From Craspedostauros australis (Eukaryota; Bacillariophyta; Bacillariophyceae; Mastogloiales; Achnanthaceae): 64,000 bases of DNA. The DNA lies in NCBI GenBank assembly GCA_026770025.1, contig JAMXDE010000003.1:1240001-1304000 (forward strand). The letters are read 5' to 3'. The notes below the pieces were generated by a model. The model saw only the letters and a list, made by a program, of their open reading frames with translations, made no database searches and was not told the DNA's origin. Both the position numbers and the translations under genes were made by a program. Numbering within the stretch: position 1 is the first letter of the stretch; every line of letters starts with the position of its first letter. Below, in pieces: positions 30,671-42,300 of this stretch.

Positions 30671-33600
30671 TGTGCTTGTTGTGGTGTGTGTAGTAGTAGC
30701 GGTACGTGGTTGTGTGACAATGCAATGAACCTTCAGGTGATGTTGTTGCGTTGCGTTGCGTTGCGTTGCGTTGGGTGAATTGTGAGTGTGATGTTCGATT
30801 GCGTTTGTATTTGTTATTGTATTTGGATGATGATCGAGTTTGTGAGAATGATGATGAAGTTGACCCCAAGGCTCAACGCTTCCTATTCAACAAAGAGCTC
30901 TGTTGTGATAGGATGTGCATCCGACACCCACGAAGCGAACATCCGTGCATCCACAGCATCACACAACAGAATCGGAAGGAATCAAGGAAGGATCGAAGAT
31001 ACGATTTGCACCAAACACGAGGTACAAACACTGACAGCACATGCGACACGCAGCAGAGACGTGCGCCATCTTCTGTGCGTGCACTGTCATCATTTTCGCT
31101 TCTGTGTGTGGAGTCAACGCAACGCCCACCCGTGCAAGCCCTGTTCGCCTTTTCGCTGTTTCGTCAATGTTCACACATGGAACTGTTCGTGGTCGAACAC
31201 CACACCTCAGCCCAACCGCGAATCAATCGGCGATAAATGTGGCGTGGTGCACACAGCGCTTGAGGCACTTACGAAGTCCCTACGACAATGGGAAGAACTG
31301 GGATGGGCCGTTTCTGTGGTATCTTTCCGGCTCTGATCAACAGCTCCCATCGTCATCACCATCACTGCCTTGGACTTGACACCAACGCGATAAGCTCCGA
31401 ACGCATTGGATCGTTTCGTTGGCCGCTGTCGACGGGTGCCCCTGACTCGAGGTGTTTGGCTGCGGGAGGGCGCTCGGTTTATCTTCGTTCTCTCTGGAGG
31501 TAGCATGCTGCATGCGATTGGGTGAAGTGCAATGTTCGTCCAAGTGCGAGTGTGAGTGGATTCAAACATCATGGCGGAGAGAAAATGAGGGAAGAGCAGA
31601 GCATCAAAGCCAAACAAGCAAATGCACACACTTCAACCTTTCAGGGAAGCGAACCTCACATGCAACAACACATGACAGCCGCAGCCTGCAGCCCGCCTTC
31701 TTAGCCATCCACCCATCAAACACGATCATCAAACGACATCATCTTCATTCTTTCACCTGCCGTGGTATGGTACACATGCAATACATGTTGGTATCGCATT
31801 GGATCATCCGCATCTCATTGCGTTCCGGTTGGGCATGCCAGCCTTTCCACATGCCATACATAGTAAAGCACTCTGTGCGTGTCACATGCGCCCTCTTCGT
31901 TTCGTCATGATCCTCTGCGTCTGTACTCGTAACTTCGCAGTCGTGGAAGTGGTCGTATGCACTGGTTGCGAACTCGTATGTCGAAATGCAGTATATGTTC
32001 GCATTTACCGTAAACTCCATCGCATGTTTGTATGCTTGCTCAACATGAGAACAGACACACGTACACAGTAGGACCTTCGTTGCATACAGACAGTCATTGT
32101 CGTAAACAAACAGTCAACGAACAAAGGGCACAAGTGAACAGAAAACTGGAGGTAAGGCGAAAGAGATTTGCGAACTTGCAAGGACATAACTCGATCAAGT
32201 ACGATCGAAGACAACCCAGTCACGGACCAAATGTTTCTTCAAAGAACGGAGATTATATCACCTCCAGGTCGAGTGCAGTTAATATAAAAGTTGGCTTGAT
32301 GCATGTACCGCACTCGTACTCCGCAACAGCCGCGAAGACTCCTCCTCTGCCTGTTGAATCAAGATGACACATGAAAGAGCGGAAGGAACACGTAGCGCAC
32401 CAGTAGAGGTCGCGAAAGGATACTGACACACGGAGACTTCGGTGAAGAATTGGAGAAAAGAGCATGTGTCCGCGCCTCTGCGCAGGGACGAATGCATCAG
32501 TGTCGATCTGGTCCCAATCGCCCACGATCACATCGCAGCCCACACAACAACAGAATGCTTCTCCTCTTGTGCGTCGGAAGTTTCAACAACGAAAAGACCT
32601 CCGTGTCCGGTTCCCTGATGATTGGCGTTACCTGTGCGTGTGGTCCCTCGGCGCCAATAGTCGCAGCACCCTCATCCTGTATGAGTAGCAGAAAAGCGCA
32701 AAGTAAGACAAGTGCGACAATGGTGAGGGAATCGACCTCATTTTGTGCCAGTGTCCATCAACTCCGGCGACCTGCGAGTAGCGGTTGAAACGTCGCGCGT
32801 TCATGGTGGCGGAGAGAGCAGTTTGGTCGTTGGAATGGCGAGGAACAATACGATCTTGGATCGTGTCCACGCTAATACGGTAGCGTCTTCATCCACCAGC
32901 GCTACCACGGGCCCCATCGAATGCCGGAGTGATCCTTGCCACCAGCGCCTCCAGTCTTAATCATGTCTGTGGAATGCTCTACCATACGCACACCTTCCTG
33001 CTCGAATTTACTGCGCCCGACCTACCACGCGCACAAGGTGAAACGCTGCGAAGTCCAGGGCGCTTTGTGCTCCACAGTAACACCGTCAACCAAATTCAAC
33101 CAAGCCGAATGTGACGTCGCAGTGAAGCACCTTTCGTGCATCACAAGGTCATCGAAGTGGCGCCATCGACATCCCACCAGCGATGAATCGAACATCTCCA
33201 AAGTGTCGTATTACTCGCGCTCTCTCCCTCTCTCTCTCTCTCTGGAGAGTATCAGCGTGCTATGATCGCATGCGAGACCAATGCGACAACCCTTCCGTTC
33301 GTATCTCCACGAGAATTGAATGCGTCATGTTCGGATTCCTTCTCGCGCTTTCGTACGCAAAGTTGTGAGCTATGCGGTCTTGGGGCGGTCGAAGCCTCTG
33401 CGGTCATTCATCCCGGAAAGGCCACTTATCCTTGACAAAATGTGAAGGCACCAACAGCCACAGCACCGCAAACAAGGAGCACCAGTCCTTCACCACCCTT
33501 CCGCCCGTGACTACCCTTGGCGTGGGGAGCCGCATGCCTCACATGATGATGAGGGGAAACGCAACGACAGAGGAGCCGATTCAGCCCACGAAGGGAGGAA

Positions 33601-33900
33601 CAGCGCTACCGACCCCTCATCAAGCGAGTGTCCGCATGAACACCCACCAAGAATGAGGGTGCCTCTCTGCTGCCTTCATCGACGACACCGCTTCTTGTTC
33701 TCAACGATCCCACAACCCTGACTTCGATCCATCATAATAACTGCAGCCAATCTTCCTCGTTGAGTATTGATCCAACTCAACTCCACTCCACTCAGCACAC
33801 ATACTCGTACGAGCTACCACAACTGTCCATGCCAACACCAACTTCGCAATAGCCAATCGCCTGATCGTGAGAGTAGATCGTACGGATTCCCGCACACACC
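30671..33900. other. Large intergenic region between divergent genes, no supported gene
   Basis: About 3.2 kb, the longest gene-free stretch. It must hold the promoters of the short RGLE gene and of the first STAND ATPase gene. It contains the TTGCG repeat, a CT run at 33224-33245 and a palindromic CTCGTACGAG at 33804-33813, about 90 bp upstream of the ATPase start. Frames reach 184 codons but overlap in several registers and show no domain. Spliced genes or noncoding transcripts are possible. Confidence 0.5.
30746..30770. repeat. (TTGCG)5 pentanucleotide repeat
   Basis: Five perfect units followed by a TTGGG variant, upstream of the 30098-30670 gene. Confidence 0.95.
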
Positions 33901-36900
33901 ATGATCACCGTCGTTGACTCTGAGACCAATATCCATGCCGATGACGCTACGTTGGGCATGCCGTCCCGTTCTGTCGTCGATGCCAACACAGGACGTGAAC
34001 GATCCAACACTCCGCAGATGAAACCGAATGCCATCGAAGATGCGAGCATGAGCAACGATGGCTCAGCAGGCCACGGCGACAGTGATGGGGACGATGGTGG
34101 TCTCCCCTTCCACAATTTGTGCTTGATTGGGAGGGACAAAGAGATTCAACTGCTCAAGAGGACATTCCTCACAACCTGCACGCAAGCAAGAGCGCTGGCA
34201 GCAGGATCAGACGCCAGTAGCCTGGGACACGATGGAAGCAGCAGCAACCGCTCCGGAGAATTTCGAAGATCCGCAGCCTCGCATGATGGAGACGCCGCTG
34301 TCCGTATGGAGCTCCGTGACCATGACGCCCAGCCAATCATGTCCTCGTCCTCGAAGAGGAGCCTCGTTCTCATCTCCGGACATTCGGGAAGCGGGAAGAC
34401 TGCCCTGGCCATGCAGGTCAAACGATTTGCATCTGCTCAAGGCAATGGCACCCACGACAACAACCGCCAGCATCGCCCCTTCCACGGATTCTTCGTCTCT
34501 GGGAAATGTGAGATCTCCAAAATGAACGCGGAACAACCATACGCCGGTATCAAATCAGCATTGGCGGATCTCTGCAACCAGATCCTTTGCTTGCCGAGAG
34601 ACGAACATGACCTCGACCACGCTGTGGAAATCACAGTGCCATTGATGAAGTCTGTTGGAGAATCCACATCATCGGAAACAGCCACAGGCTCTACGGCGGC
34701 CACCTCATCCTCGTCGAACTCATCATCGTCAATGGGCGAAGCAGATACAGATGCAGATGGGGATGTTGGCACACCTCAGAAGCGCATGCCGCACCAAACA
34801 TCTTCAACCACGACTCCGGAGTACTCCTCTGCTTCCGACACGGCCGCCGGTGGTGGCAATCATGACGATGGCGATGACCACCGTCGTCTGTCCATCCTAC
34901 GAAAGCTCCTCAAGAGAGGACTGACGAGAAGTGAGATACAGGTACTCTCTAATGTCATCCCGGAGCTACCTCAAGCCGTCTATGGGAAGGAGTACATCAA
35001 CCTGGTTGTTGGTAACGGTCTACAAGGCAACACGGAGGGTAAGGGCGCCAGCGACGAGGCTTCCGTCATGAGCGGATCCACCATGACCATGCCATACAAA
35101 CAGAGCAAAGCCAGACCATGGAACGAACGCATCGGATATCGAGCACACGGTGACAGACTCAAGTTCGCTCTGCGAAAGCTCATTCAGATCATCTGCAACT
35201 ACTGCCCCCTCATCTTCGTCATCGATGATCTACAATGGGCAGACAAGGCATCGCTCGACATCCTCAAGTCATGGATGCTGGACAGCAAGAACTCATCGCT
35301 CATGATCATCGGATGCTACCGATCCAACCTCCTGGAAGAGAACGATGTTCTCAAGACTACGCTGACATCATTGGATGAATCCAAGCGGGAGCGTGCCCTC
35401 CGCATCGTCAAGCTTCCCATCCAAGATCTGGAGGTGCATCACATCAACGAGCTGCTGTGTCGGCTGTTGGCTGTTCCAACGGATGGTCACGCACTCAATG
35501 ACCACAGTGCTAATGGCGCTGACAATGCCGACGATGTGGACGATGCTGATGATATTGATGATGCTGACGAGATGAATGGCCGATCGAAGGTCGTGAAGGA
35601 GCTTGCTGATGTGGTACATCAAAAGACGGCTGGGAATCCCTTCTTCGTCCAGCGCTTCCTTCATTCCTTGGTTGACGAAGGCCTGCTCAAGTACAACGGA
35701 GCGAAGCAGCCGTCACCGCCATCACTATCGGCATCGGCAGCATCCAACACCAAGAACGGTTTCTCGTGGGCATGGTCGTGGAACGATACCGACATTCGAT
35801 CCAAGTCACCATCCACAAGCAACATCATCGATCTCATGAAGGACAAGCTGCAGCAGGTGCAGAATGCTCGTCAGATCCTGCCCATCGCAGCATGTCTGGG
35901 CGCATCTTTCTCACACTCGACCATCTGCATCGTGATGCGTGGTCTATCCATCCATTCGGCACATTCCGCGTTCGTCCGCAAGCTGTTCGGCATCAATCGC
36001 TTCGTTTCCAACAACGACATCGATGAGATGCTGCACACGTGCGAGCAGGAAGGTCTCGTGGAGATGTCGATGGGATTCAAGCGTGCGTCCAGCCACCCTC
36101 CGACTACGTCAGACAAACTCCCAAGCAGAACGCTCAGTGGGATCAAGGGGCACAAGAAGAGGAAGAAGACCAAATCATCCACCATCTACAATTTCAGCCA
36201 CGACAAGGTCCAGGAAGCGGCACTGGCCATGCTGGATCAAGAGCAGCTGTCCGAGCTGAAGTACCGAGTTGGCGAAATTCTGCTTTTCGGTCTTCCCGAT
36301 GACGAGCTCACCGAGCGCATCTTCATGGTCGCCAATCTCGTCAACACGAGGTTCGACCTCATCCCTGATACCAACAAGAGCGAACGTGGCAAGCGTGTCA
36401 TGATGCTGAACTTCGATGCCGGAAGCAAGGCGGTGGGTTGCTCTTCGTTCCACTTGGCATCTCGGTACTTCAGGAACGCCATCAATCTGCTTCCCAACGG
36501 TCATTGGGAGACGATGCAAGAAGAGACGCTTGAGATCTACTCAGCCGCGGCCGAATGCGCGTACGTCACGTCAAATCTCGACCGCGCCCGCCGATACTGC
36601 AACGAGATCATTGAATCCAAGTGTGACATCCTGGACAAGGTCGATGCGTATCACACTCTCATCGACGCGGGAGTAGCAGAATTGCGGAACGATGGGAATG
36701 AATCCACAGCTCTTCGGTTGTGCTTGGATGTCCTGTCGCAACTAGGCTGCCAACTTCCAAAGCCCGGTATCAGACGGACACTGAGCACCATCTTTGGTCT
36801 TCTGAAGCTCAAGCGAACTGTTCACACCTTGACGACAGAATCGATCGATGACCTTCCTCTGATGACCAACAGGAAGGAGGATGCAATCATGCAGATGCTG

Positions 36901-38055
36901 CAAAAGCTGATCATCGTAGCATATTTTGCTGATGCGAAATCCATCCCGTGCATTTCGCTAGCAAGCATGAAGCGGACGATCAAACATGGCGTGTCTGAGC
37001 ATTCTGCTATGGCTTTTGTCTACCTAGGCTTAACCATGGGGGCCTTCATGGGCGACTTTCATGCCCGAGAAGTTTTTGGACAAGCAGCTTTCGACATCTT
37101 GGAAAGGGTGAACGAGCCAGCTTCAGCAGCGACCGCAGTTTTTCAGTGCTGGGCACTGGTTCGGCATTGGAAGCGACCGATTGAACAGCTCAAAGAGCCA
37201 TTGATGGAGGCCTATCACATGGGAATGTCGGTCGGTAATGTATACGCAGGATCCTGGAGCATCGCCATCTACTCTTTGGTCAACATCATCATCGGAACCC
37301 CGTTGTCAAAGATCGATGCGGACTGCGCCACGTATTCAAAAGTTCTGCTCGATTTCGACCAGAATGCGCAGTATGCCTTCTTCGCCACGATGTGGCAGGT
37401 CGTGCTCAACCTGCGCGGAGCCTCTAAACATCGCATCTTGCTCATTGGTGATGCATTCGACGAGAGAAGCGATTTAAATGATGGTGACAGCACGATCAAT
37501 GCTGTTCACAAGAGATCAGTGCAAATGGCCAAGCTACAGTTATGCGTCTACTTCGAAGACTATGGACAGGGTGCAAGCCTTGCCATCGGCCTCGTTGACC
37601 ACGTAATGCGCGATTTTCCCGGCTCGCCTTCTTTGCCTCCGGCATTATTCCGAATGGCCCTTTGCTGCCGAGCGGCATCGCATTCGAAGACCGCAAGTCG
37701 CAAGTACAAGAAGATCGCTGTTCGTTGCGTGAAAGACCTCAAGGCTTGGAGCAAGCAAGGTCATCCAAACGGCCATCACTACATCATGATCCTCGACGCA
37801 GAACGTCACTTCCTGCGCGGAAATCACGATTTCGCCACCAAGATGTATCTGAAGGCTATCGAGAGTTCTGCCGCTCGCGGGTTCATCCAAGACCAAGCGT
37901 TGGCAAATGAACGGCTCGGAGACTGTGGCATGAAATGCGGGAGGAGAGAGGATGCAAGATCCCGATACGAGGAATCAGAGCGATTGTATACCCTGTGGGG
38001 AGCAACCAGAAAGGTGGAAGATCTTCAATTGAAGATCCAAGGTATCTTCGGATAG
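33901..38055 (+). CDS. STAND-type AAA ATPase with helical-repeat C-terminus, tandem copy 1
   Basis: Single exon, 1384 residues. The NTPase module is of the AAA_16 kind found in MalT-like regulators, soluble adenylyl cyclase and hybrid histidine kinases: CLIGRDKEIQLLKR (about 75-88) opens the domain; Walker A is GHSGSGKT (160-167); GKCEISKMNAEQPYAGIKSA is the usual sensor-like stretch; Walker B is VIDDLQWAD (440-448); GCYRSN follows; TAGNPFFVQRFLHSL closes the lid. Low-complexity Ser/Thr and acidic (DDVDDADDIDDADEM) linkers interrupt it. After a winged-helix-like part (ILPIAACLGASFS, NFSHDKVQEAAL) the C-terminal 500 residues form TPR-like helical repeats ending YTLWGATRKVEDLQLK, the standard end of this module. 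No kinase, cyclase, GAF or DNA-binding output domain follows. Probably an ATP-dependent signalling switch or scaffold; the ligand is unknown. Its central 2.3 kb is almost identical to the next two genes. Confidence 0.88.
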   Translation: MITVVDSETNIHADDATLGMPSRSVVDANTGRERSNTPQMKPNAIEDASMSNDGSAGHGDSDGDDGGLPFHNLCLIGRDKEIQLLKRTFLTTCTQARALAAGSDASSLGHDGSSSNRSGEFRRSAASHDGDAAVRMELRDHDAQPIMSSSSKRSLVLISGHSGSGKTALAMQVKRFASAQGNGTHDNNRQHRPFHGFFVSGKCEISKMNAEQPYAGIKSALADLCNQILCLPRDEHDLDHAVEITVPLMKSVGESTSSETATGSTAATSSSSNSSSSMGEADTDADGDVGTPQKRMPHQTSSTTTPEYSSASDTAAGGGNHDDGDDHRRLSILRKLLKRGLTRSEIQVLSNVIPELPQAVYGKEYINLVVGNGLQGNTEGKGASDEASVMSGSTMTMPYKQSKARPWNERIGYRAHGDRLKFALRKLIQIICNYCPLIFVIDDLQWADKASLDILKSWMLDSKNSSLMIIGCYRSNLLEENDVLKTTLTSLDESKRERALRIVKLPIQDLEVHHINELLCRLLAVPTDGHALNDHSANGADNADDVDDADDIDDADEMNGRSKVVKELADVVHQKTAGNPFFVQRFLHSLVDEGLLKYNGAKQPSPPSLSASAASNTKNGFSWAWSWNDTDIRSKSPSTSNIIDLMKDKLQQVQNARQILPIAACLGASFSHSTICIVMRGLSIHSAHSAFVRKLFGINRFVSNNDIDEMLHTCEQEGLVEMSMGFKRASSHPPTTSDKLPSRTLSGIKGHKKRKKTKSSTIYNFSHDKVQEAALAMLDQEQLSELKYRVGEILLFGLPDDELTERIFMVANLVNTRFDLIPDTNKSERGKRVMMLNFDAGSKAVGCSSFHLASRYFRNAINLLPNGHWETMQEETLEIYSAAAECAYVTSNLDRARRYCNEIIESKCDILDKVDAYHTLIDAGVAELRNDGNESTALRLCLDVLSQLGCQLPKPGIRRTLSTIFGLLKLKRTVHTLTTESIDDLPLMTNRKEDAIMQMLQKLIIVAYFADAKSIPCISLASMKRTIKHGVSEHSAMAFVYLGLTMGAFMGDFHAREVFGQAAFDILERVNEPASAATAVFQCWALVRHWKRPIEQLKEPLMEAYHMGMSVGNVYAGSWSIAIYSLVNIIIGTPLSKIDADCATYSKVLLDFDQNAQYAFFATMWQVVLNLRGASKHRILLIGDAFDERSDLNDGDSTINAVHKRSVQMAKLQLCVYFEDYGQGASLAIGLVDHVMRDFPGSPSLPPALFRMALCCRAASHSKTASRKYKKIAVRCVKDLKAWSKQGHPNGHHYIMILDAERHFLRGNHDFATKMYLKAIESSAARGFIQDQALANERLGDCGMKCGRREDARSRYEESERLYTLWGATRKVEDLQLKIQGIFG

Positions 38056-39307
38056 CTTCCGACTGTCCAAGACGCACTGAGTTGTATGGAGGACGGAAGA
38101 TGGAAAACCGTCTGATAATTCATACAACATACCGCAAAACAACACATAACAATCTTCCGTTTGCACGGGATGATCCCCGAATGGGATAACTTCGTAATAC
38201 TATGAGCTAGCGAGTGCTTGTGACCTCTACCCTTGATCTCGTTCGCGCATCTGCTTACACGCCTTTTCGCGAATTTCTCAGATCGCGTGGAAATATTCCT
38301 ATTCGTACTTTCAGCATAGTACTCCAATACCTGTTCGTGGGCAGCATGGCGGATAGCGTCTGCACAATCTACATAGAAGACTTAGTCTGGCATCGACTCA
38401 TTGGATTGCACAAATGAAACGAACACCGTGTTGCCGGTCAGACGATACATCGTCTCCCCTGTTGATGGATCAGCCACGATGGGTGGTTTCTGACAGATTG
38501 CCATCACGCCACCACCACACAAATACCGCCAATCAGTTCCTCATGTTTGGGCCTTTTGTTCCTCTCGAGTGGCATTGACATTTATTTGCAAATCAGACGT
38601 GTGTGAGTGCATACGCTTGTTGGACGTGTACGGATATTTTGGGGCTGTAAAGTAGTCGTCAATATCGGATCATGCCCTTGTGATACAATCACACCGCACA
38701 GCGCCAATCAAGACCAACAAAGAAAGGCGAGTAGTCGCGGGTGACATCATCATCCTCACAAAGTCGAATTGCTTCCAGTCCTCTCCCAAAACTTACACTT
38801 TCTCCGCGGAACAGTTTCGTGCGCTGGTGTGGGTCAGCACCATCGAATCCGTCCATAGGTTGAACCGGATCCTCGAGACACATCTTTCAACAACAAGGCC
38901 TCTCTTCTTTTCTCTGCAACACCACAAGCACTTGACCTCGATGCCAAGATTCCAACCAGAAGAGGCGCAAAAATCGACCAGGACATCAACGTACCACATG
39001 ATCATTGTACCATAGCATCGCTGCACCTCGGCATCACTGTTTTCACGGCACATTGTTTCACGGCACATTGTACCACGGCACCATTGTACCACGGCGCATT
39101 GTTTCACGGCGCATTGTACCACGGCGCATTGTACCACGGCGCATTGTTTCACGACACATTGTACCAAGGCATCAGTGTACCAAGGCATCACTGTTTCACG
39201 GCATCATTTCACCACGGCATCACGGCAGCACAGCATCATATAATACAAGCAAGCAAGGCAACCAAGGACTCGGTCAACCCCTTCTGCGAAACTCATCGAC
39301 GAAGAAC
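38056..39307. other. Spacer between tandem ATPase copies 1 and 2
   Basis: About 1.25 kb, mostly featureless, with a 15-bp-unit minisatellite in its last part. No frame with a domain. It is not similar to the spacer between copies 2 and 3, so the duplication unit did not visibly include it or it has since diverged. Confidence 0.55.
39031..39231. repeat. Minisatellite with about 15-bp unit ACGGCRCATTGTNYC
   Basis: About a dozen degenerate copies. The unit is a multiple of three, so the frame upstream of ATPase copy 2 stays open back to an ATG at 39005, encoding an odd His/Arg/Pro-rich stretch. Probably 5' untranslated sequence. Confidence 0.85.
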
Positions 39308-42300
39308 ATGTTGCGGACAGCAGTGACAAACAATGATTCCAAGCCCGCGGCTGGCGGAGCAAGCCGCAGAGCACCAAACTTTCACGATGCAACTATCGAC
39401 ACCAGCAACAGCCATCGTCAGGAAGCTCTGAACAAACTATTGCCATCGATTGGACTAGTCTCCGTTGACACAAGCATGTTCAACGGTAGTGACACATTCC
39501 AAAGCGGAAGTGACAGCGACGGAAATAATGAGGATCTGCCATTCCACAGCGTCGGGCTGATTGGAAGAGGCAAGGAACTCCGGTTGCTGCGCAAGGTATT
39601 CCACTCAACCTGCGGACAGGTGCAAGGAAGATCTGTGTTCGGTCCTATTACCAGCGACAGAGATGGGAGCAACCATTCCGCAGATTTCCTGAGAGTTTCC
39701 ACAACTAGTGCTGCAACTGCCACCACTAATAACAGTGGCACTAATACCTCTGACGAATTCCGTATGTCACCGATGATCCCATCCTCGAAGAGGAGCCTCG
39801 TTCTCATCTCCGGACATTCGGGAAGCGGGAAGACTGCCCTGGCCATGCAGGTCAAGCGATTTGCATCTGCTCAAGGCAATGGCACCCACGATGACAACCG
39901 CCAGCATCGCCCCTTCCACGGATTCTTCGTCTCTGGGAAATGTGAGATCTCCAAAATGAACGCGGAACAACCATACGCCGGTATCAAATCAGCATTGGCG
40001 GATCTCTGCAACCAGATCCTTTGCCTGCCGAGAGACGAACATGACCTCGACCACGCTGTGGAAATCACAGTGCCATTGATGAAGTCTGTTGGAGAATCCA
40101 CATCATCGGAAACAGCCACAGGCTCTACGGCGGCCACCTTATCCTCGTCGAACTCATCATCGTCAGTGGGGGGAGCAGGTACACCTCGGACGCGCATGCC
40201 GCACCAAACATCTTCAACCACGACTCCAGCGTACTCCTCTTCTTCCGGCACAGCCGCCGGTGGTGGCAATCATGACGATGGTGACGACCACCGTCGTCTG
40301 TCCATCCTACGAAAGCTCCTCAAGAGAGGACTGAAGAGAAGTGAGATACAGGTACTCTCTAATGTCATCCCGGAGCTACCTCAAGCCATCTACGGACAGA
40401 ACCGCATCGATGCTATCGCCAACGACTGCAACGAGAAGCCCAAAGACGACACATCCGTCATGAGCGCATCCACCATGACCATGCCATACAAACAGAGCAA
40501 AGCCAGACCATGGAACGAACGCATCGGATATCGAGCACACGGTGACAGACTCAAGTTCGCTCTGCGAAAGCTCATTCAGATCGTCTGCAACTACTGCCCC
40601 CTCATCTTCGTCATCGATGATCTACAATGGGCAGACAAGGCATCGCTCGACATCCTCAAGTCATGGATGCTGGACAGCAAGAACTCATCGCTCATGATCA
40701 TCGGATGCTACCGATCCAACCTCCTGGAAGAGAACGATGTTCTCAAGACTACGCTGACATCATTGGATGAATCCAAGCGGGAGCGTGCCCTCCGCATCGT
40801 CAAGCTTCCCATCCAAGATCTGGAGGTGCATCACATCAACGAGCTGCTGTGTCGGCTGTTGGCTGTTCCAACGGATGGTCACGCACTCAATGACCACAGT
40901 GCTAATGGCGCTGACAATGCCGACGATGTGGACGATGCTGATGATATTGATGATGCTGACGAGATGAATGGCCGATCGAAGGTCGTGAAGGAGCTTGCTG
41001 ATGTGGTACATCAAAAGACGGCTGGGAATCCCTTCTTCGTCCAGCGCTTCCTTCATTCCTTGGTTGACGAAGGCCTGCTCAAGTACAACGGAGCGAAGCA
41101 GCCGTCACCGCCATCACTATCGGCATCGGCAGCATCCAACACCAAGAACGGTTTCTCGTGGGCATGGTCGTGGAACGATACCGACATTCGATCCAAGTCA
41201 CCATCCACAAGCAACATCATCGATCTCATGAAGGACAAGCTGCAGCAGGTGCAGAATGCTCGTCAGATCCTGCCCATCGCAGCATGTCTGGGCGCATCTT
41301 TCTCACACTCGACCATCTGCATCGTGATGCGTGGTCTATCCATCCATTCGGCACACTCCGCGTTCGTCCGCAAGCTGTTCGGCATCAATCGCTTCGTTTC
41401 CAACAACGACATCGATGAGATGCTGCACACGTGCGAGCAGGAAGGTCTCGTGGAGATGTCGATGGGATTCAAGCGTGCGTCCAGCCACCCTCCGACTACG
41501 TCAGACAAACTCCCAAGCAGAACGCTCAGTGGGATCAAGGGGCACAAGAAGAGGAAGAAGGCCAAATCGTCCACCATCTACAATTTCAGCCACGACAAGG
41601 TCCAGGAAGCGGCACTGGCCATGCTGGATCAAGAGCAGCTGTCCGAGCTGAAGTACCGAGTTGGCGAAATTCTGCTTTTCGGTCTTCCCGCCGACGAGCT
41701 CACCGAGCGCATCTTCATGGTCGCCAATCTCGTCAACACGAGGTTCGACCTCATCCCTGATACCAACAAGAGCGAACGTGGCAAGCGTGTCATGATGCTG
41801 AACTTCGATGCCGGAAGCAAGGCGGTGGGCTGCTCTTCGTTCCACTTGGCATCTCGGTACTTCAGGAACGCCATCAATCTGCTTCCCAACGGTCATTGGG
41901 AGACGATGCAGGAAGAGACGCTTGAGATCTACTCAGCCGCGGCCGAATGCGCATACGTCACGTCAAATCTTGACCGTGCCCGCCGATATTGCAACGAGAT
42001 CATTGAATCCAAGTGTGACATCCTGGACAAGGTCGCTGCGTATCACACTCTCATCGACGTGGCAGTCGCCGAGGTGCAGAAAGACATTAGTGGATCCACA
42101 GCGATTCAGCTCTGCGTGCATCTTCTGGCTCAGCTTGAATGCAAACTTCCAAAGCCCGGTATCAGACGGACACTGAGCACCACCTTTGGTCTCCTGAAGC
42201 TTCAGCGCGCAGCTCGCATGTTGACACAAGACATGATCAATGATCTTCCTTTGGTCACCGAGAGGAAAGACGATGCCATAATGAAGACGTTGGGAAAACT

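Noticed and set aside
39031-39231. Possible CRISPR-like array of short repeats
   Set aside because: Units are contiguous without spacers and degenerate, in a eukaryotic genome; it is a minisatellite.
39005-39307. Use of the ATG at 39005 as start of ATPase copy 2
   Set aside because: It would translate a minisatellite with no counterpart in the other copies; 39308 gives matching length and N-terminus.
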